Positions 26,151-37,070 of a DNA stretch of 64,000 nt are shown here, in pieces (the stretch's first letter is position 1; each line of letters begins with the position of its first letter). Made by a program: the position numbers and the translations under genes. This DNA is from Prorocentrum cordatum (taxonomy: Eukaryota; Sar; Dinophyceae; Prorocentrales; Prorocentraceae): assembly GCA_963575745.1 (NCBI GenBank), contig CAUYUJ010016352.1, positions 102,001-166,000 of the forward strand. The letters are read 5' to 3'. The notes beneath the pieces are model-generated. The model was not told the DNA's origin. It made no database searches and saw only the letters and a program-made list of their open reading frames with translations.

Positions 26151-26430
26151 CGCTGATGGCCCAAGGGAGAGGGGCCCAAGAGGGGCCCAAGGGGCCGTAT
26201 GGACGGCCCCAAACGCGGCCCAAGAGCGCTCCAAGAAACTGTTTCGAAGGTTTTTTTTGGGGGACGGAAACCGGGAACCACACCCTTTTGATCGATGGCC
26301 TCCAAGATGGCCACAAGAGGCCCTCTGGGGATCCCACTGGACCCCAAAGAGGGCCCCAGGAGGGCCCCAAATAGGGGCCCAAGACCCTCCGAAAGACCCC
26401 CAACATGACTTCTAGATCCCCCAAAAAGAA
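26150..26430 (+). repeat. Degenerate CCAAGAKGG-type array
   Basis: Same family as 20.0-21.4 kb, with GATCGATGGCCTCCAAGATG near 26290. As at 21.4 kb, it is followed closely by a CTC-ATC-CTC microsatellite. Confidence 0.75.
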
Positions 26431-26464
26431 TCACAACAGGACTGCAAGAGGCGATTTTGAAGGC

Positions 26465-26815
<351 letters not shown>

Positions 26816-26989
26816 ACCCGATCCCACGCGAAGCCAGGCTCCGCGCCGCGTACCGCTTCCGCCACCGCATGCCCAGAGGGTAGAGGCGGGTGGCGCCTCC
26901 GAACAAAACTCAAACGACCGAACGAGTTACAGATGCCGAGCTGGTCCCTCTAGCTCGGATGATGTCCGCCGTCCTGCACGGGGCCACCA

Positions 26990-27200
26990 GGAATATCAAG
27001 GTCTTGTTAACCTGGACCTAGCGGGCGTCCTGGCAAGATTGGCCAGGACTCGGGCCCCCCACGACCCCGCAGGCGGCGGACCCTCACAGGCCACCGAAAG
27101 GCTGGCGGTGACGAGAGCTCCTCCTTTCCCACACACGCAGCACACCACACAGCACATAAGACGACCCTCCCCGACGACAACCTGGAAAGGGTGCACTACA
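26990..27200 (-). pseudogene. LINE: Cys-rich C-terminal tail
   Basis: The minus frame 27196-26996 reads HPFQVVVGEGRLMCCVVCCV and then VACEGPPPAGSWGARVLANL before a stop. A short pair of Cys followed by a C-x-G-P motif near the end of the polyprotein is usual for dinoflagellate LINE-type frames, as far as I know them. It has no separate function assigned. Confidence 0.5.
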
Positions 27201-27229
27201 TGCTGCCGTGCCTCGCTGGAGGCGGCAAC

Positions 27230-28817
27230 TCAGACACACGCCAGGTCAGCCCTTGAAAGCACAGGGGGCAGACGCGTTGGCGGTGGCTGCTGGACATGCA
27301 GCACGGGCGCACGCTGTGCAGCCTGCTGTCGAGCCGACCTCTGTTTGGCGGTCAAATGCTTGGCGTCCACGTCGGCCATGCCAGGACCGATGCGAGCGAC
27401 CCAGGTGGCCCACTCTTTAACAACTCTAGCTTTGGCGATCCACGAGGTACGAATGGGATCAGGCACGCGCGATCTGTCACACTGCCACTGGGCCCACTCG
27501 TCGGCAAGATCATTCCCAGCTTTGCACAACGGGGCGGAGAGGCCAGCCTGGAGACCCGCATGCGTGCAATGCGCTCGCACTTTGACCACGCGCACTCATT
27601 CCAGACCCCCCCCCCCCGCTCCTCAATCTGGTGCCAGACTTGAATCCACAGCTCGGCCCACGCCGAGCGCGAGGACTCACAGAAATGACGGCCACGACAA
27701 TGCAGACCCTCGTGCACAAACGCGCTGTCAGTGTAGAACGTCGTGCCAGGGCTCGAATGCTGCAGACCCCGCAGAAGCGCGGTCAGCTCGGCCGCATTAA
27801 TGTCCGCACGCAGCAAGTCCAGCGTGCCACAAAACACGGAAACAGCGCGGAAACTATCGGGGTAGATGGCCACCAGGGCCCAAGCCAGCGCTTGAGACGG
27901 CCTTGGGAGACCTTGGTCCATCCAGGACCCGTCGAGAAAAACGTGCCCCCCATCTCAGCAGGCCCCCCTCCAAACCACCTCGCAGGAGCCGCGGGGGAGG
28001 GGGGGGGGGGCGCAACAATCGGCACGAGCAGCCTCTCGGCGAAGGGGGGCGGAAACGGCTCAGCGGCAGCTCGAACGAGGCCGGACGCATAAGCGGGCGG
28101 TCGGGAAGCCTGCATCAGATCCTCGTGCATGCCGCGCGCTCCGTGCCTGCGCAGAAGTGCGCCTGGGCTGTTCTGGCAGCCCTGGCAGAGGCCATCTGTG
28201 GAGAGTCCGTGCTGCCACTGTCGATGCTGTGGACACTGCCCTCCAGCGACGGCCGATCTCAAATGACCTTTCTCCTGCGGCGTGAGGACATGGCCACGCA
28301 GGAGGGAGAGGGGCGGAGCAAGGTCGCACCCGTTGGCAAGCTCGGGCGCCCCCTCACGCACGGCGACCTTGCTCCACAACCAATGCTGAATGACACGAAC
28401 GAGCCAGGCACGAATGGCGCGTGGTGACTGTTGCAGAACATCGACGCTGCCGGCCCTGCCGTGGCTCCAGACAGGGCCGTTGATACTAAACCCCAGACGT
28501 TTGGCCGTGGCCGCGCAGGCCGCGAAGGGACCGCGAACGGCGGCCCACGGGGCCCCATGGCCCTGGAGGGCGGCCACGGCCTCCTGGAGCCCTTGGAGAA
28601 GCAAGCGCCGAGGGGGGATAAAACCCCAGACAGCCGAAGCAAACGCTATGAGCAGATCTATCTGCAGACGGAAGGCTGGGTCGCACAGGGGCTTATCAGA
28701 CAACATGGGCATGAGAGCGATACTTTTTCCCCGCAAGGCTGAAACTCTGAACGTGAGCCTGCGTGGCCCGCGCATCTCGCAAAGATGCGTTGCAGGAGCC
28801 GTGCACCTTGCCCCCAT
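27230..28817 (-). pseudogene. LINE: RT thumb, zinc motif and RNase H
   Basis: The frame 28817-27783 (344 codons) carries the post-RT region with LCQGCQNSPGALLRRHGARG, a Cys/His cluster of the sort seen C-terminal to RT in LINEs. A frame change near 27920 leads to the RNase H domain at 27921-27352: ADINAAELTALLRGLQ gives the catalytic Glu, and TTFYTDSAFVHEGL gives the second Asp. After another change near 27610, at a run of C, the 27595-27230 frame has VVKVRAHCTHAGL and CKAGNDLADEWAQ, which hold the final His and Asp of RNase H. All four acidic/His positions can be seen across the pieces. Confidence 0.85.
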
Positions 28818-29819
28818 AACCAGTGGAGGCCAAGACAGCTGCCTGAATCATCGCGTGCATGCGCCGCTGGGAAACGCGCTTGCAAAAACTGAGGAGCCGC
28901 GCGGCTCTCGCGCGCCCAAGAGTTCTCCGCTCGTGGTGCGTGGCTCTGAGATGAACCTTCGCGGCAGTAAAGTCAATGCCCAGATTCCGCTCGGTGCGCG
29001 CTGTCTTCACCTGGAAACGCGCCAGCTGCTGCACGAGCTGAGTGCGCACGACGTGCGACGACCCGACGACCCGACCCGAGACTTCCGACGAGCGACGGGG
29101 AGGTGGATCCTTTCCCGCCCAGCGCGCACCATGCGTGTGGCGCCTGCGAGGTGCTCAACAACATCCGTCTCACGACCGACGCTGTGCGCCCCTATGTCGT
29201 CGACCACCGCCCCTAAGCGCACAAGCTTGAATCGTCGTTGCACAGCGTCCAGAGGTCATATCCAGACCATCTGCAACATTCGCGTAGCGAAATGACACCC
29301 TGGCAGCACCGCCGCCAGAGTTGAAACAGGATCCGAAACAACATCATTGACGCTCAAAACCCTGGGCAGGCGGTAGAGCTCAACAAGCAGTTTTAACTGG
29401 CGGAGCGGAGACCCTGTGCGCCTCGCGGCAAGGAGCAGCTCCGTGTGCCGTATATGCTCAAACGCCTTCTGGGTATCTAGGAGGACGAGCCCGCTCGAGA
29501 AGCCGCGGGTCCGTGCCCACTCGGGCGCTGCTGACTGCGCCCAGACCAACCTATCGCTGCTGCGGCCTGAGGTGGCCCACTAGTAATCTCCCTGATGACG
29601 CTGTTGCCACTGGGCCACGAGCGGTGATCTGAGTCGGCCTTGGACCCTGGCAAGACTGTGGATGAGGGCGGTGGGCCTAAGCCCTCCCTCTCTCTTCGCC
29701 AAAAACACAATCTTCGTAAACACCGAAGGCCACGCTCCACCACGTTCAATGTCCACAATTATCTGTATGAGCCCGAGCAGCGCAAAGTCAGAAAGGAAAA
29801 GAAGCTGCCTGGGGCTGAT
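28690..29819 (-). pseudogene. LINE: reverse transcriptase core, broken by frameshifts
   Basis: Successive minus frames give the RT motifs in order. At 29765-29590: WPSVFTKIVFLAKREGGLRP. At 29549-29256: GLVLLDTQKAFEHIRH, the palm motif around the first catalytic Asp, and later LAAVLPGCHFATRM. Near 29210: LGAVVDDIGAHSVG, the second catalytic Asp pair as VDD. At 29049-28760: RTERNLGIDFTAAKVH and RRTLGRARAARLLSF. The catalytic residues are therefore retained even though the frame is broken several times. The RT would copy the element's own RNA at a nicked target. Confidence 0.85.
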
Positions 29820-30825
29820 CTAATCGAACCCGCACCCCGAGCTGCTAGGGAAGGACTTCAGCACTGCTCTGAGCTCTTCCAAGCTCGGCGGCGCAAGATC
29901 GGGCCCCAAGTCGCTGGGCCACTCTAGATCATCTGACAACGTTCCGACCTGCCACCACCCCGCCCACTCAGCCTCCAACCCCCTCACTTCCTCTTGCTGC
30001 GTGGCAGGAGAACCTGCGGGCGAGAGACTGCTGCCGTGCCCGTGCAAGGGCGGCTTGCTGCAAGCATACAGAGCGGCGCCTCCATTCAGCGCGCGAGACT
30101 CGACCCACTTGTTCCAGTCACGATTCTTGGCCGTCTGAGCCTGGCGATAGACAATTTCCGCCTGAGTGTGAGCGGTCCGTGCAATAGCTGATACCAAAGG
30201 GTAGTTGGACGAAGCGACAATGTCGAGCAAACAAAGCCATGGCCTGGCCAAGGCTTCGTCAACTTTGCTCTTCACTGCTGAGCCTGCGAGAGACCGAGCG
30301 AGCTTCAAAGTGATGGCTCGCACAGATGACGGCTGCCAGACCGAGAGGCCGTCTAGCGTGCTCTCTAGCAGACGCCACCAGAGTGCACGTGAACAAAGCC
30401 TAGGGAAGGCCAGGTCTCTCGCACGAGAGGCTTGCTTGACAGCAAAGCGCGGGCCGTCAGCTCTACCAAAGTATTGGCCGTCCTGCTCGGGGACCATGTC
30501 GCCGATCTCGGCCCAGTCCTGCTCCGCGCAGTCCAGCCAGCAGCGCCACTTGAGATCCAGGTCCATGTCTGCAGCATGCTGGTCGAACGTGGACCATAGC
30601 ACTGAAGGGCCCTTGCGACGGCATCCCACGGGAATGTGCGGCGGCAGCCGCTTCGGAACCTTGGCAATCATGTAGTCCAGGTCGGCCGCCACCCTCGTGG
30701 GAACTCGCAGCAGCACTGGAAAGTGGGGCGTGGGGCCCCCGTCGAACACTACCTGAGCAGTGGCACCCTGATGCAGGACTCTGGAAATGACGAAGAAGTC
30801 AATGCACCTGGCCGCGTTCTGCGAG
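29820..30825 (-). pseudogene. LINE: endonuclease C-terminus, linker and start of RT
   Basis: The frame 30749-29820 is open for 309 codons and continues upstream to 30825, where it reads ARCIDFFVISRVLHQGATAQ and then VVFDGGPTPHFPVLLRV. This fits the end of an exonuclease-endonuclease-phosphatase domain, where a Ser/Thr-Pro-His motif precedes PVLL. There follow about 250 residues of linker without motifs. The frame ends in LEELRAVLKSFPSSSGCGFD, the usual entry into a LINE RT domain, before a stop. Shifting frame at 29820 continues it with SPRQLLFLSDFALLGLIQII. The upstream endonuclease is cut off by the CTC tract. Confidence 0.8.
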
Positions 30826-31012
30826 CCTCCTCCTCCTCCTCCTCCTCCTCCTCCTGCTCCCCCTCCTCGTCTTCCTCCTCGTCCTCGTCCTCGTCCTCGT
30901 CCACGTCCTTGCCCTCATCGTCTTCTTTCTCCTTTTCCTCATCGTGGTCGTCGTCGTCGTCGTGTTCCTCCTCTCCCTCCCTCTCCTCCTCGTCGTCCTC
31001 CTCCTCCGACTT
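30823..31012. repeat. (CTC)n and CGTCGT microsatellite
   Basis: CTC/TCC with GTCGTC inserts near 30885-30960. Together with the tract at 26.5-26.8 kb it brackets the LINE. Confidence 0.9.
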
Positions 31013-32820
31013 ACGTCAGACCAACCTGGGCGTGAAGCTGCGGCGTTTGGGGTGGCGGAAAAAACGGCGCGGGTCAAGGATACCTGGCGGGCGCCGAAGG
31101 AAATGAGGTAGCACGAGCGCTGGAGAAGATTACTAGTGAGACTAGGCGCGCGGCAGGTGTGACGGCACTCACCTTAGTAGGGTCACAATACCCAGATAAG
31201 GCAATCTAAGATAAATAAGGGAGAATTCATTGTAATGGCGAGTGTCACCTTGGCAAGTGAAGGCGCGGACAGAAAATAATCAGTTCTAGGGTTGCAGCGC
31301 AAGGCTTAAGTTTGACCCCAAACTTTGTGCCGCCTTCCTTCCAAGAGTCCCACCATGGGGCGCCTCGCCCAACCAGTCCCGCCCCTTTGTATGTGCCGTC
31401 TGGTGGCACCTTAAACGAACTGCCGATGATAATGCCTGTGCAGTGCGTGCCAATGCTTGAGTGGTACCAAGCGTGGTCTCGCCCTGAGTGGGGACTCTAA
31501 GACAGTTAGGATTGAGAGCGTCCAGTAGAGGATAGAGAAGGAGGTATAAAGAGGGTGTGCAGCATTTCTGGGTCCTTCAGTGGCAGCACGCATCTAGCTC
31601 GTGAAATGGTTCGGACCCTGAGTGGGGACCCAACGTACGCACGGCATGCTGACTGGAAATGGTGGGTGCCTTGTTACAGGGTCCCTCAAATCGAACTAGC
31701 AGTTCTTGGATTGCGACCCAGGCTTTTAGGCTAATCCCAAACCTGCGATCACTGGGAGTGAGGAGCCAACCTGCCGCCCCCAAAAGTGATGTATGACCCC
31801 ATCCACCCCCATCCATTTTTCAGAATCTGTGCCATCTTGGCAGGTTGCAAAGTGCGAGAAAAAAAAACTGGTCGAAGCAGTCGTTGGGATGCTGCCCAGG
31901 GTTGTGGCTGACCCCAAACCGTGCAACATATGCATGCTGTATAGGCTCGTGTTGTACAGTGGTCCCTCCTTGCCAGCAGTAGGCCCGCTCTCTTAGCCAG
32001 CAATAGGCCCGCTCTTCGGTTCCTAGGCGGAGGGGCCACCGTCACCATATCAGTGTCAGGAGTACGAGGGGTAGACATGTGAGAACGAGGTGGGGAAGTA
32101 GGTCCGGTATGGTGCGAAGGCTGGCCTGTGAGGCTGGCCTGTATGCTTGAGAGGTACCTGTAACGAGCGTGCCCGGGTTGTGGGCCAGGGTTTTCTGGTT
32201 GACCCTGAACCGTCGGATCTGAATAAGGAGGGACCAGCATGGCCGATCAGAGGAGTGAGCGAAGTACAGGCCCCCAAAAAGGAAAGTGCGGCTGTCAGGT
32301 ACTGCTGCAAAGACGTATGCAGCTTGTGCGCCACGACCGCGCGCGTGGGCAAGTTGCTCACGTGTACGACTGTGGGACGTTAAAAAAGCCAGCCTGCATG
32401 CACATCTGTATAGACGTGCCCGTGCCATGGGCAAGGGCTTCCTGGTTGATCCCAAACCGTTGTTACAGCATCTTCCGCACCCGCCACAACCCCCCACCCA
32501 ATCCCCAAGGACAGTGTGAGGCAATCGGAACGTACGGCGTGTTGCCAAAACATGTTGGACGGTTGACCCAAAACCGTCGAGGCTGCGAGGGGCGTACCAC
32601 CAGCATGCCAAGATAACGGGAGGGTGTAGGCAGCAACATTAGGTAGGAATTGACAGAACATGCGGTCGACATTCAATATAACAAATACTGCCGTGCCCTA
32701 GGCGGGCACTCCAAAGTGTACGAGCTCGAGGCTGGTGCGCAACAAACATATAACAGAGGGCATCCTGTGTTACAGGGCCCTGCAATGGCAGCACGTATCT
32801 GGCTTTTTGAGTGCGGTCGT
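31013..32820. repeat. Decayed dispersed repeats, no gene
   Basis: Phrases recur at irregular spacing: TTGACCCCAAAC (31312), GCTGACCCCAAACCGTG (31908), GTTGACCCTGAACCGTCG (32199), GTTGATCCCAAACCGTTG (32446) and GTTGACCCAAAACCGTCG (32560). In addition GGCAGCACGCATCTAGCT (31581) matches GGCAGCACGTATCTGGCT (32786). Unit borders are not clear. Open frames of 60-190 codons on both strands have no motif. Confidence 0.55.
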
Positions 32821-32821
32821 A

Positions 32822-32930
32822 CCCTTACTGGCCCTCCTCCTCCTCCTCATCATCATCCTTCTCCTTCCCTCCTCCTCCTCCTCCTCCTCCTCCTCCTCTT
32901 CATCCTCCCCTCCTCCGTCCCTCGCCCCCG
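32822..32930. repeat. (CTC)n microsatellite
   Basis: CTC/TCC run of about 100 bases with a CATCATC break, preceded by ACCCTTACTGGCCCTCCTCC. Confidence 0.9.
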
Positions 32931-34010
32931 CGCGGGCCCCAGGAATGGCCCGAAAAGGCCCTCCAACGCCACCCCGCTGCCCCCTTTCCCGTCAGCTCTC
33001 TGGGCAACGTTTCTAAACGGGCTGCTGGGGATACTTTTTTTTGATTGACGGCTCCAAGGACAGCCCCAGAAAGCGGGACGGGCTCGGCTGGGGTGCAGGG
33101 CGAGATACTTGGCAACGACGGCACGTCGGCCGACGTCGCAGATGCACTTGCAAGAAGCAAAATGCCCCCCATTAAGATGCGAGCGACCCAGGAGCAGGGG
33201 CGCAGGCACCAGACGGAGCTAGACAGAAGAGAAGTCGCACAGAGGCGCCAACTCGAACCGTGCTGTCCGGCGCGTACTGGCGTGCGGCACGCTGCGCTGT
33301 GGCAGCACGGGGGGCCCGAGAGGCCGCTCCGAAAAAACACGACGAGGCGAGAGAGCAAGGAAGGTCGGCCGGCGCGAGAGACCGCACAGGCAGAAGAGGG
33401 GGAACTGAGGAACGCCTCACTCACAAGGACTCCTGAGCGTGGTCGGGCAAAGCGATCGCCTTATGCACGGACCAACCCAACCATGGAGTCTGAGACCTGC
33501 GACTGTCGGACCCCGAGGGTCGGGGGGGAACGGTAGCAGGCATGGCCGAGCGCCCTGGACCACCTCAACTCGCCTGGAACGTTGCCAAAGGATGAACCAC
33601 TTGTGCAGTCCAGCTCGAGGGTGGCACCCACCGAGAGCGGCGGACCAAGTCATCGGCGAACAACGCGAGCAGCTTATCCATTACGATGGACGGGGGGACA
33701 AAGCGGCGAGCGTCGGTCGGAGGGGCGGACCAGATGGGAGCCCGTCGGCACTCGAGCAAAGGATGTACCACTTGTCGGTTCCGAACTCCCCCCAGGTCCG
33801 GCCCCAGGTGGTGCGGGGCAGGGTGGCGCGCCGGGCTGCATCCAGCCGTAACCCAGGAACAGGCACCAGGAGCCACACCCCGGCCACAAGGGCGAGCCGC
33901 GCCCGCACCAGGGGCGGGAGTCGCACAGACGGGGGTGGACTGCCTAAGGCCCGAGCGAGCCCGAGTGCTCCAGAGGAGCCTCGGCAGGGAGGAAATCGTG
34001 TGTCGCCGAA
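32931..34010. other. Unique sequence, no gene recognised
   Basis: Overlapping open frames on both strands (plus 33045-33536 and 33439-34053; minus 32900-33424 and 33565-34305) without recognisable motifs. GATTGACGGCTCCAAGGAC at 33042 resembles the start motif of the CCAAGA-type arrays. Confidence 0.35.
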
Positions 34011-34014
34011 TCCA

Positions 34015-34090
34015 CAGGAGGAGGAGGGGGAGAGGAGGAGACGCAGCCGATAGCCGCACAATCCAGTGAATAGATGGAGGAGGAAGAGGG
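34015..34090 (+). repeat. Dispersed repeat, copy 1 of 2
   Basis: GGAGACGCAGCCGATAGCCG followed by CACAATCCAGTGAAT, with GAG-rich sequence on both sides. A near-identical copy lies at 36544-36620 in the same orientation. Confidence 0.8.
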
Positions 34091-34294
34091 GCGACGCCAA
34101 TGCTCATACTGCGAGACCTTGGCCACTGTGATCTCTCCACCACGCGATGTGGGACCTCGACCGTGGGGGGAACAGAGCGCCTGACCACTGCCGGGGAACG
34201 CTGCCCCTGCTCCAGGGCAGCACCGTCGGGGAGAAGCACGTGAGGTGCAGAGCGTAAGAGAAGGAAGAGGCGGCACCTCTGACGAAGCTGCGTG

Positions 34295-34525
34295 GTCGGA
34301 GTCACCTCTGTGATCCCTCCACCGCTCCCTGAGGAGGGTCTTCAGTGACCACGGGGGGAACAACACCGGTCGAAGTCACCTCTGTGATCCCTTCGCCGCT
34401 TCCTGTGGAGGGCCGTCAGTGACCACAGGGGGGGAACGACAGTCCAAAGTCGGAGGCACCTCTGCGGTCCCTCCACCGATCTCTGCGGAGGGTCTTCAGC
34501 GACGGCGGGGGGGAACCACGCGCCA
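34295..34525 (+). repeat. ~77-bp tandem repeat, 3 copies
   Basis: CACCTCTGTGATCCCTCCAC or variants start near 34302, 34377 and 34456. Each is followed by CTGNGGAGGGTCTTCAG and a run of G with GAACNA. A fourth, poorer copy may lie at 34125-34175. Confidence 0.85.
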
Positions 34526-35266
34526 GACCACTGGCGGAGGACAGTGCTGACACTTCGTGGTGCCCTGGATCTCCACTCCGCAGGCCTCTGCCTTCCTGGT
34601 TGTTGCACGCACGCCCCGGACAACCAAAGAAACCACGAACCGAGACGGCAGCCAGCGAGCCGAAGCGGCGGCCTCGGCGACACGCAGGGGGGCGAACGGG
34701 CAGCGTGTCGCCCAGCACCGGGGGGCGGGGGGCCAGGAGAGGCACGGGGCGCAGGCGCCCGTCGGGGGGTAACGCAAAGCGAAAAGAAACCATAAATCTT
34801 TTGCTAGTCTACTGCGCCCGCACCAGGGGGGGCCAGTCAATCCGCCACCCACGCAGCGCATTTCCTCCGACGTACTCGGGATGTGCGTATCTTCCGCTCC
34901 GGGGGGGCCTGTCGTTCGTCTCCCACGCAGCGTGTTTCCTCCAATGGAGAAGCAAGGCGCGTCCGACAACAGCCCGTCAGAACCAAGAGGGGGGAAGTCT
35001 GAGACGCCCAATCGCGCTGCAGAGTACGGTGTACAACTCGTAGTCAAAAGAGAAGGTGGATCTCAGAGCAGAAAACTGAACTGTCCACGGTATAGCCGCA
35101 CGCGCAGCACGCAGACAGAAGAGAAATGAACTGAGGCCGACGGTATAGCCACACACGCAGCGCGTAGGCAACAGCGAAGAAAAGGACGTAGAAGTTCTGA
35201 AAGAAGCAGGTGTCGAGACACTACCACGGTAGCAACTCGCCGGGATGCCGCGAGGGGACAGCAAGG

Positions 35267-36433
35267 CTACTGTGGGGAGACGGCCCACCACTGTCTGCAG
35301 TGCTTCCTGGGGGCCTGTTTGCTCGGGTGGCCCTTTACCGCATGGTGACCACTGCTCACGCCGCCGCTCGGACCCAGGCGCCGCTGCCAGGCCCGAGTCC
35401 AGTCGACGTCGAGGCCCAGCGCATCGCTGAGGACCCGTGCGTCGCCCTTGTGGCTGCGGAAGGATTCCAGAAAGAGGTGGCAGGTTTGCGGGTCGCGTCG
35501 ATCCGGGTCGAGCGCGCCCTTGCCGCCAGGCACCGACTGCCGCTTGGCGAAAGCGTGCCATGTGCCAATGAACATTGGCCCCAGTGTGACTTGGAGTCGT
35601 CGCATCGCCTCGCCGGGCGCCTCCCCGGGGAGGTCCCACTGGGCGTTGTTGATTCCAACTTTGTACAGCTGTTGTCCCGTGTCGGGGTCCTTGGGCCCTG
35701 GCCATTGAGGCGGGTCGGGCCCCCGGTGCCGCCTTGCATCCCGGCCGCCAGTCTCCAACGTAACGGCCTCGTTGTCCTGGCCGGGGGGATCGCAATCTGC
35801 TCGCGACAGCTCCGGCTGCCCGCCTGGCAGAATTTTGCGGACAAGTGCAGGCCGCATGGTTGGCCGCCAGGCTGGGGTCGGAACGCGTCCGGCGGCCAAG
35901 GCAGACTCGGCCTTGTGGCTCGCGGGGAGGGGTCCCTTTCGCTGGCGCTCGCCTTCGGGCCTGCGCCCGCTGTCGCTCCCAGGTGCGCCCCCTCTGGACA
36001 GCGCCTGATCCTCTCCGTTCCCTGGGGCGCCACTGGTTGTGCCGGGGGCGCGCGCGCGCTGCGGCGCGACTTCCACAGCCGGGGCGCGGGCTGCGTCGCC
36101 AGTGGTGCTCTGGGCGCCTGGCGAGGGCGCCTCGGGTTCGCCGTCCGTAAGGAGCTCACCAACTGGGGGAGGGGGGCGAATAGGGGCAAAAGGGTTTCTC
36201 CCGACTAGCCAGCGGATGGCTTCGATGTCCTGCGTCTGGATGGTTGTTCCGTGGCCTCCCTGCTGGGTGTGTGGCGGTCCCAGAGGACTACTGGCGCTCT
36301 GATTGCCCTGAGGGGGGCGTCCCGCGGCTTCCGCAGCATCCGCCGTCTCCGCCGTGACATCCCACCCCTTTTCCTCTGTCCTGCTGGTACAGAAGACTGA
36401 TGACCATTGCCCTCCTGTCAATGTCCGTTTCAT
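35267..36433 (-). CDS. Unassigned 388-codon open frame
   Basis: An ATG-started minus frame with no recognised domain. The first two thirds are low-complexity, rich in Pro, Gly, Ala and Arg. The last third is more ordinary in composition, with QQLYKVGINNAQWDLPGEAP, MRRLQVTLGPMFIGTWHAFA and ALGLDVDWTRAWQRRLG. A plus frame of 332 codons covers almost the same bases, so openness may be due to the high GC content. The minus strand is favoured because all other supported genes here are on it and because the C-terminal third has protein-like composition. No SL relict, signal peptide or membrane segment is seen. Confidence 0.3.
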   Translation of the reverse strand: MKRTLTGGQWSSVFCTSRTEEKGWDVTAETADAAEAAGRPPQGNQSASSPLGPPHTQQGGHGTTIQTQDIEAIRWLVGRNPFAPIRPPPPVGELLTDGEPEAPSPGAQSTTGDAARAPAVEVAPQRARAPGTTSGAPGNGEDQALSRGGAPGSDSGRRPEGERQRKGPLPASHKAESALAAGRVPTPAWRPTMRPALVRKILPGGQPELSRADCDPPGQDNEAVTLETGGRDARRHRGPDPPQWPGPKDPDTGQQLYKVGINNAQWDLPGEAPGEAMRRLQVTLGPMFIGTWHAFAKRQSVPGGKGALDPDRRDPQTCHLFLESFRSHKGDARVLSDALGLDVDWTRAWQRRLGPSGGVSSGHHAVKGHPSKQAPRKHCRQWWAVSPQ

Positions 36434-36543
36434 TCCTCGGCATTACATTCGGAATGGGGGCACTGCCCCGAGTCGTAGCAGAGGGGCCGACGACAGGTTG
36501 GGGGGCGTGTTCATGCACACTTGGACGAACGTCCTGAGCTGAA

Positions 36544-37070
36544 GGAGGAGGAGGAGGAGGAGAGGAGGAGGAGACGCAGCCGATAGCCGCACAATCCGGT
36601 GAATTAAAGGAGGATGAGGGAGGATTGGCCCTGTGTGTCTGCGCCGCTGGGGGGGGATCTGTTCGCCTGCGTACTTGGCGGGGGGACTGCGTTGCCTCCT
36701 TCGATGGGTTCGGCTCGCCTTCCGTCGGGCAGACCCTCGGACTGATTGTCCTGAGGGGGGTGCCCCGCGGCTTCCGCAGCCTCCGCCGCCTGCGCCGTGA
36801 CTTCCCGCTCCTTTCCTATGGCCTGCTGGTACAGCTGGAGGGGGTGGTCATTCGTATGAGCAGTACCCTGGTCACTGCAGGCTACCTCCTCCCGATTCCC
36901 CGCTGGGACGTCGTCGTCCGACCACGATGCGGGGGGTGGTATCTTGACCTCTGCCTCTACCGCCTCACGATTCCCCTCTGGGGCGTCTTCGTCTGTCGAC
37001 GCTACGGGGGGGGGGACGCTGCCGCTGCTGCTGCTGCTTCTGCTGCTATGCTCCGATGTGTCGTTGTGCG
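36544..37070 (+). repeat. Dispersed repeat copy 2, then partly duplicated unique sequence
   Basis: 36544-36620 repeats 34015-34090. At 36880-37010 two adjacent blocks share the order CGATTCCCC, CTGGGACGTC or CTGGGGCGTC, GTCGTC, and a run of G, at a period of about 72 bases. No gene is recognised. Confidence 0.6.

Larger units (their letters stand above)
26816..30825 (-). mobile_element. LINE-type non-LTR retrotransposon, 5'-truncated and frameshifted
   Basis: Read on the minus strand from 30825 to 26816, the order is: end of an endonuclease domain, linker, reverse transcriptase, a Cys-rich motif, RNase H, and a Cys-rich C-terminal tail. This is the order of LINEs that carry an APE-type endonuclease and an RNase H. 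Domain evidence is given in the next entries. The 5' part, with most of the endonuclease, is missing and replaced by a CTC microsatellite starting at 30825. The 3' end stops at another CTC microsatellite at about 26815. Frame changes near 29820, 29600, 29250, 28800, 27920 and 27610 mean no full protein can be made from this copy. Confidence 0.85.

Noticed and set aside
35210-36208. 332-codon plus frame
   Set aside because: Antisense to the unassigned minus frame. Neither is proven, but the minus one has the more protein-like end and the strand used by all other genes here.
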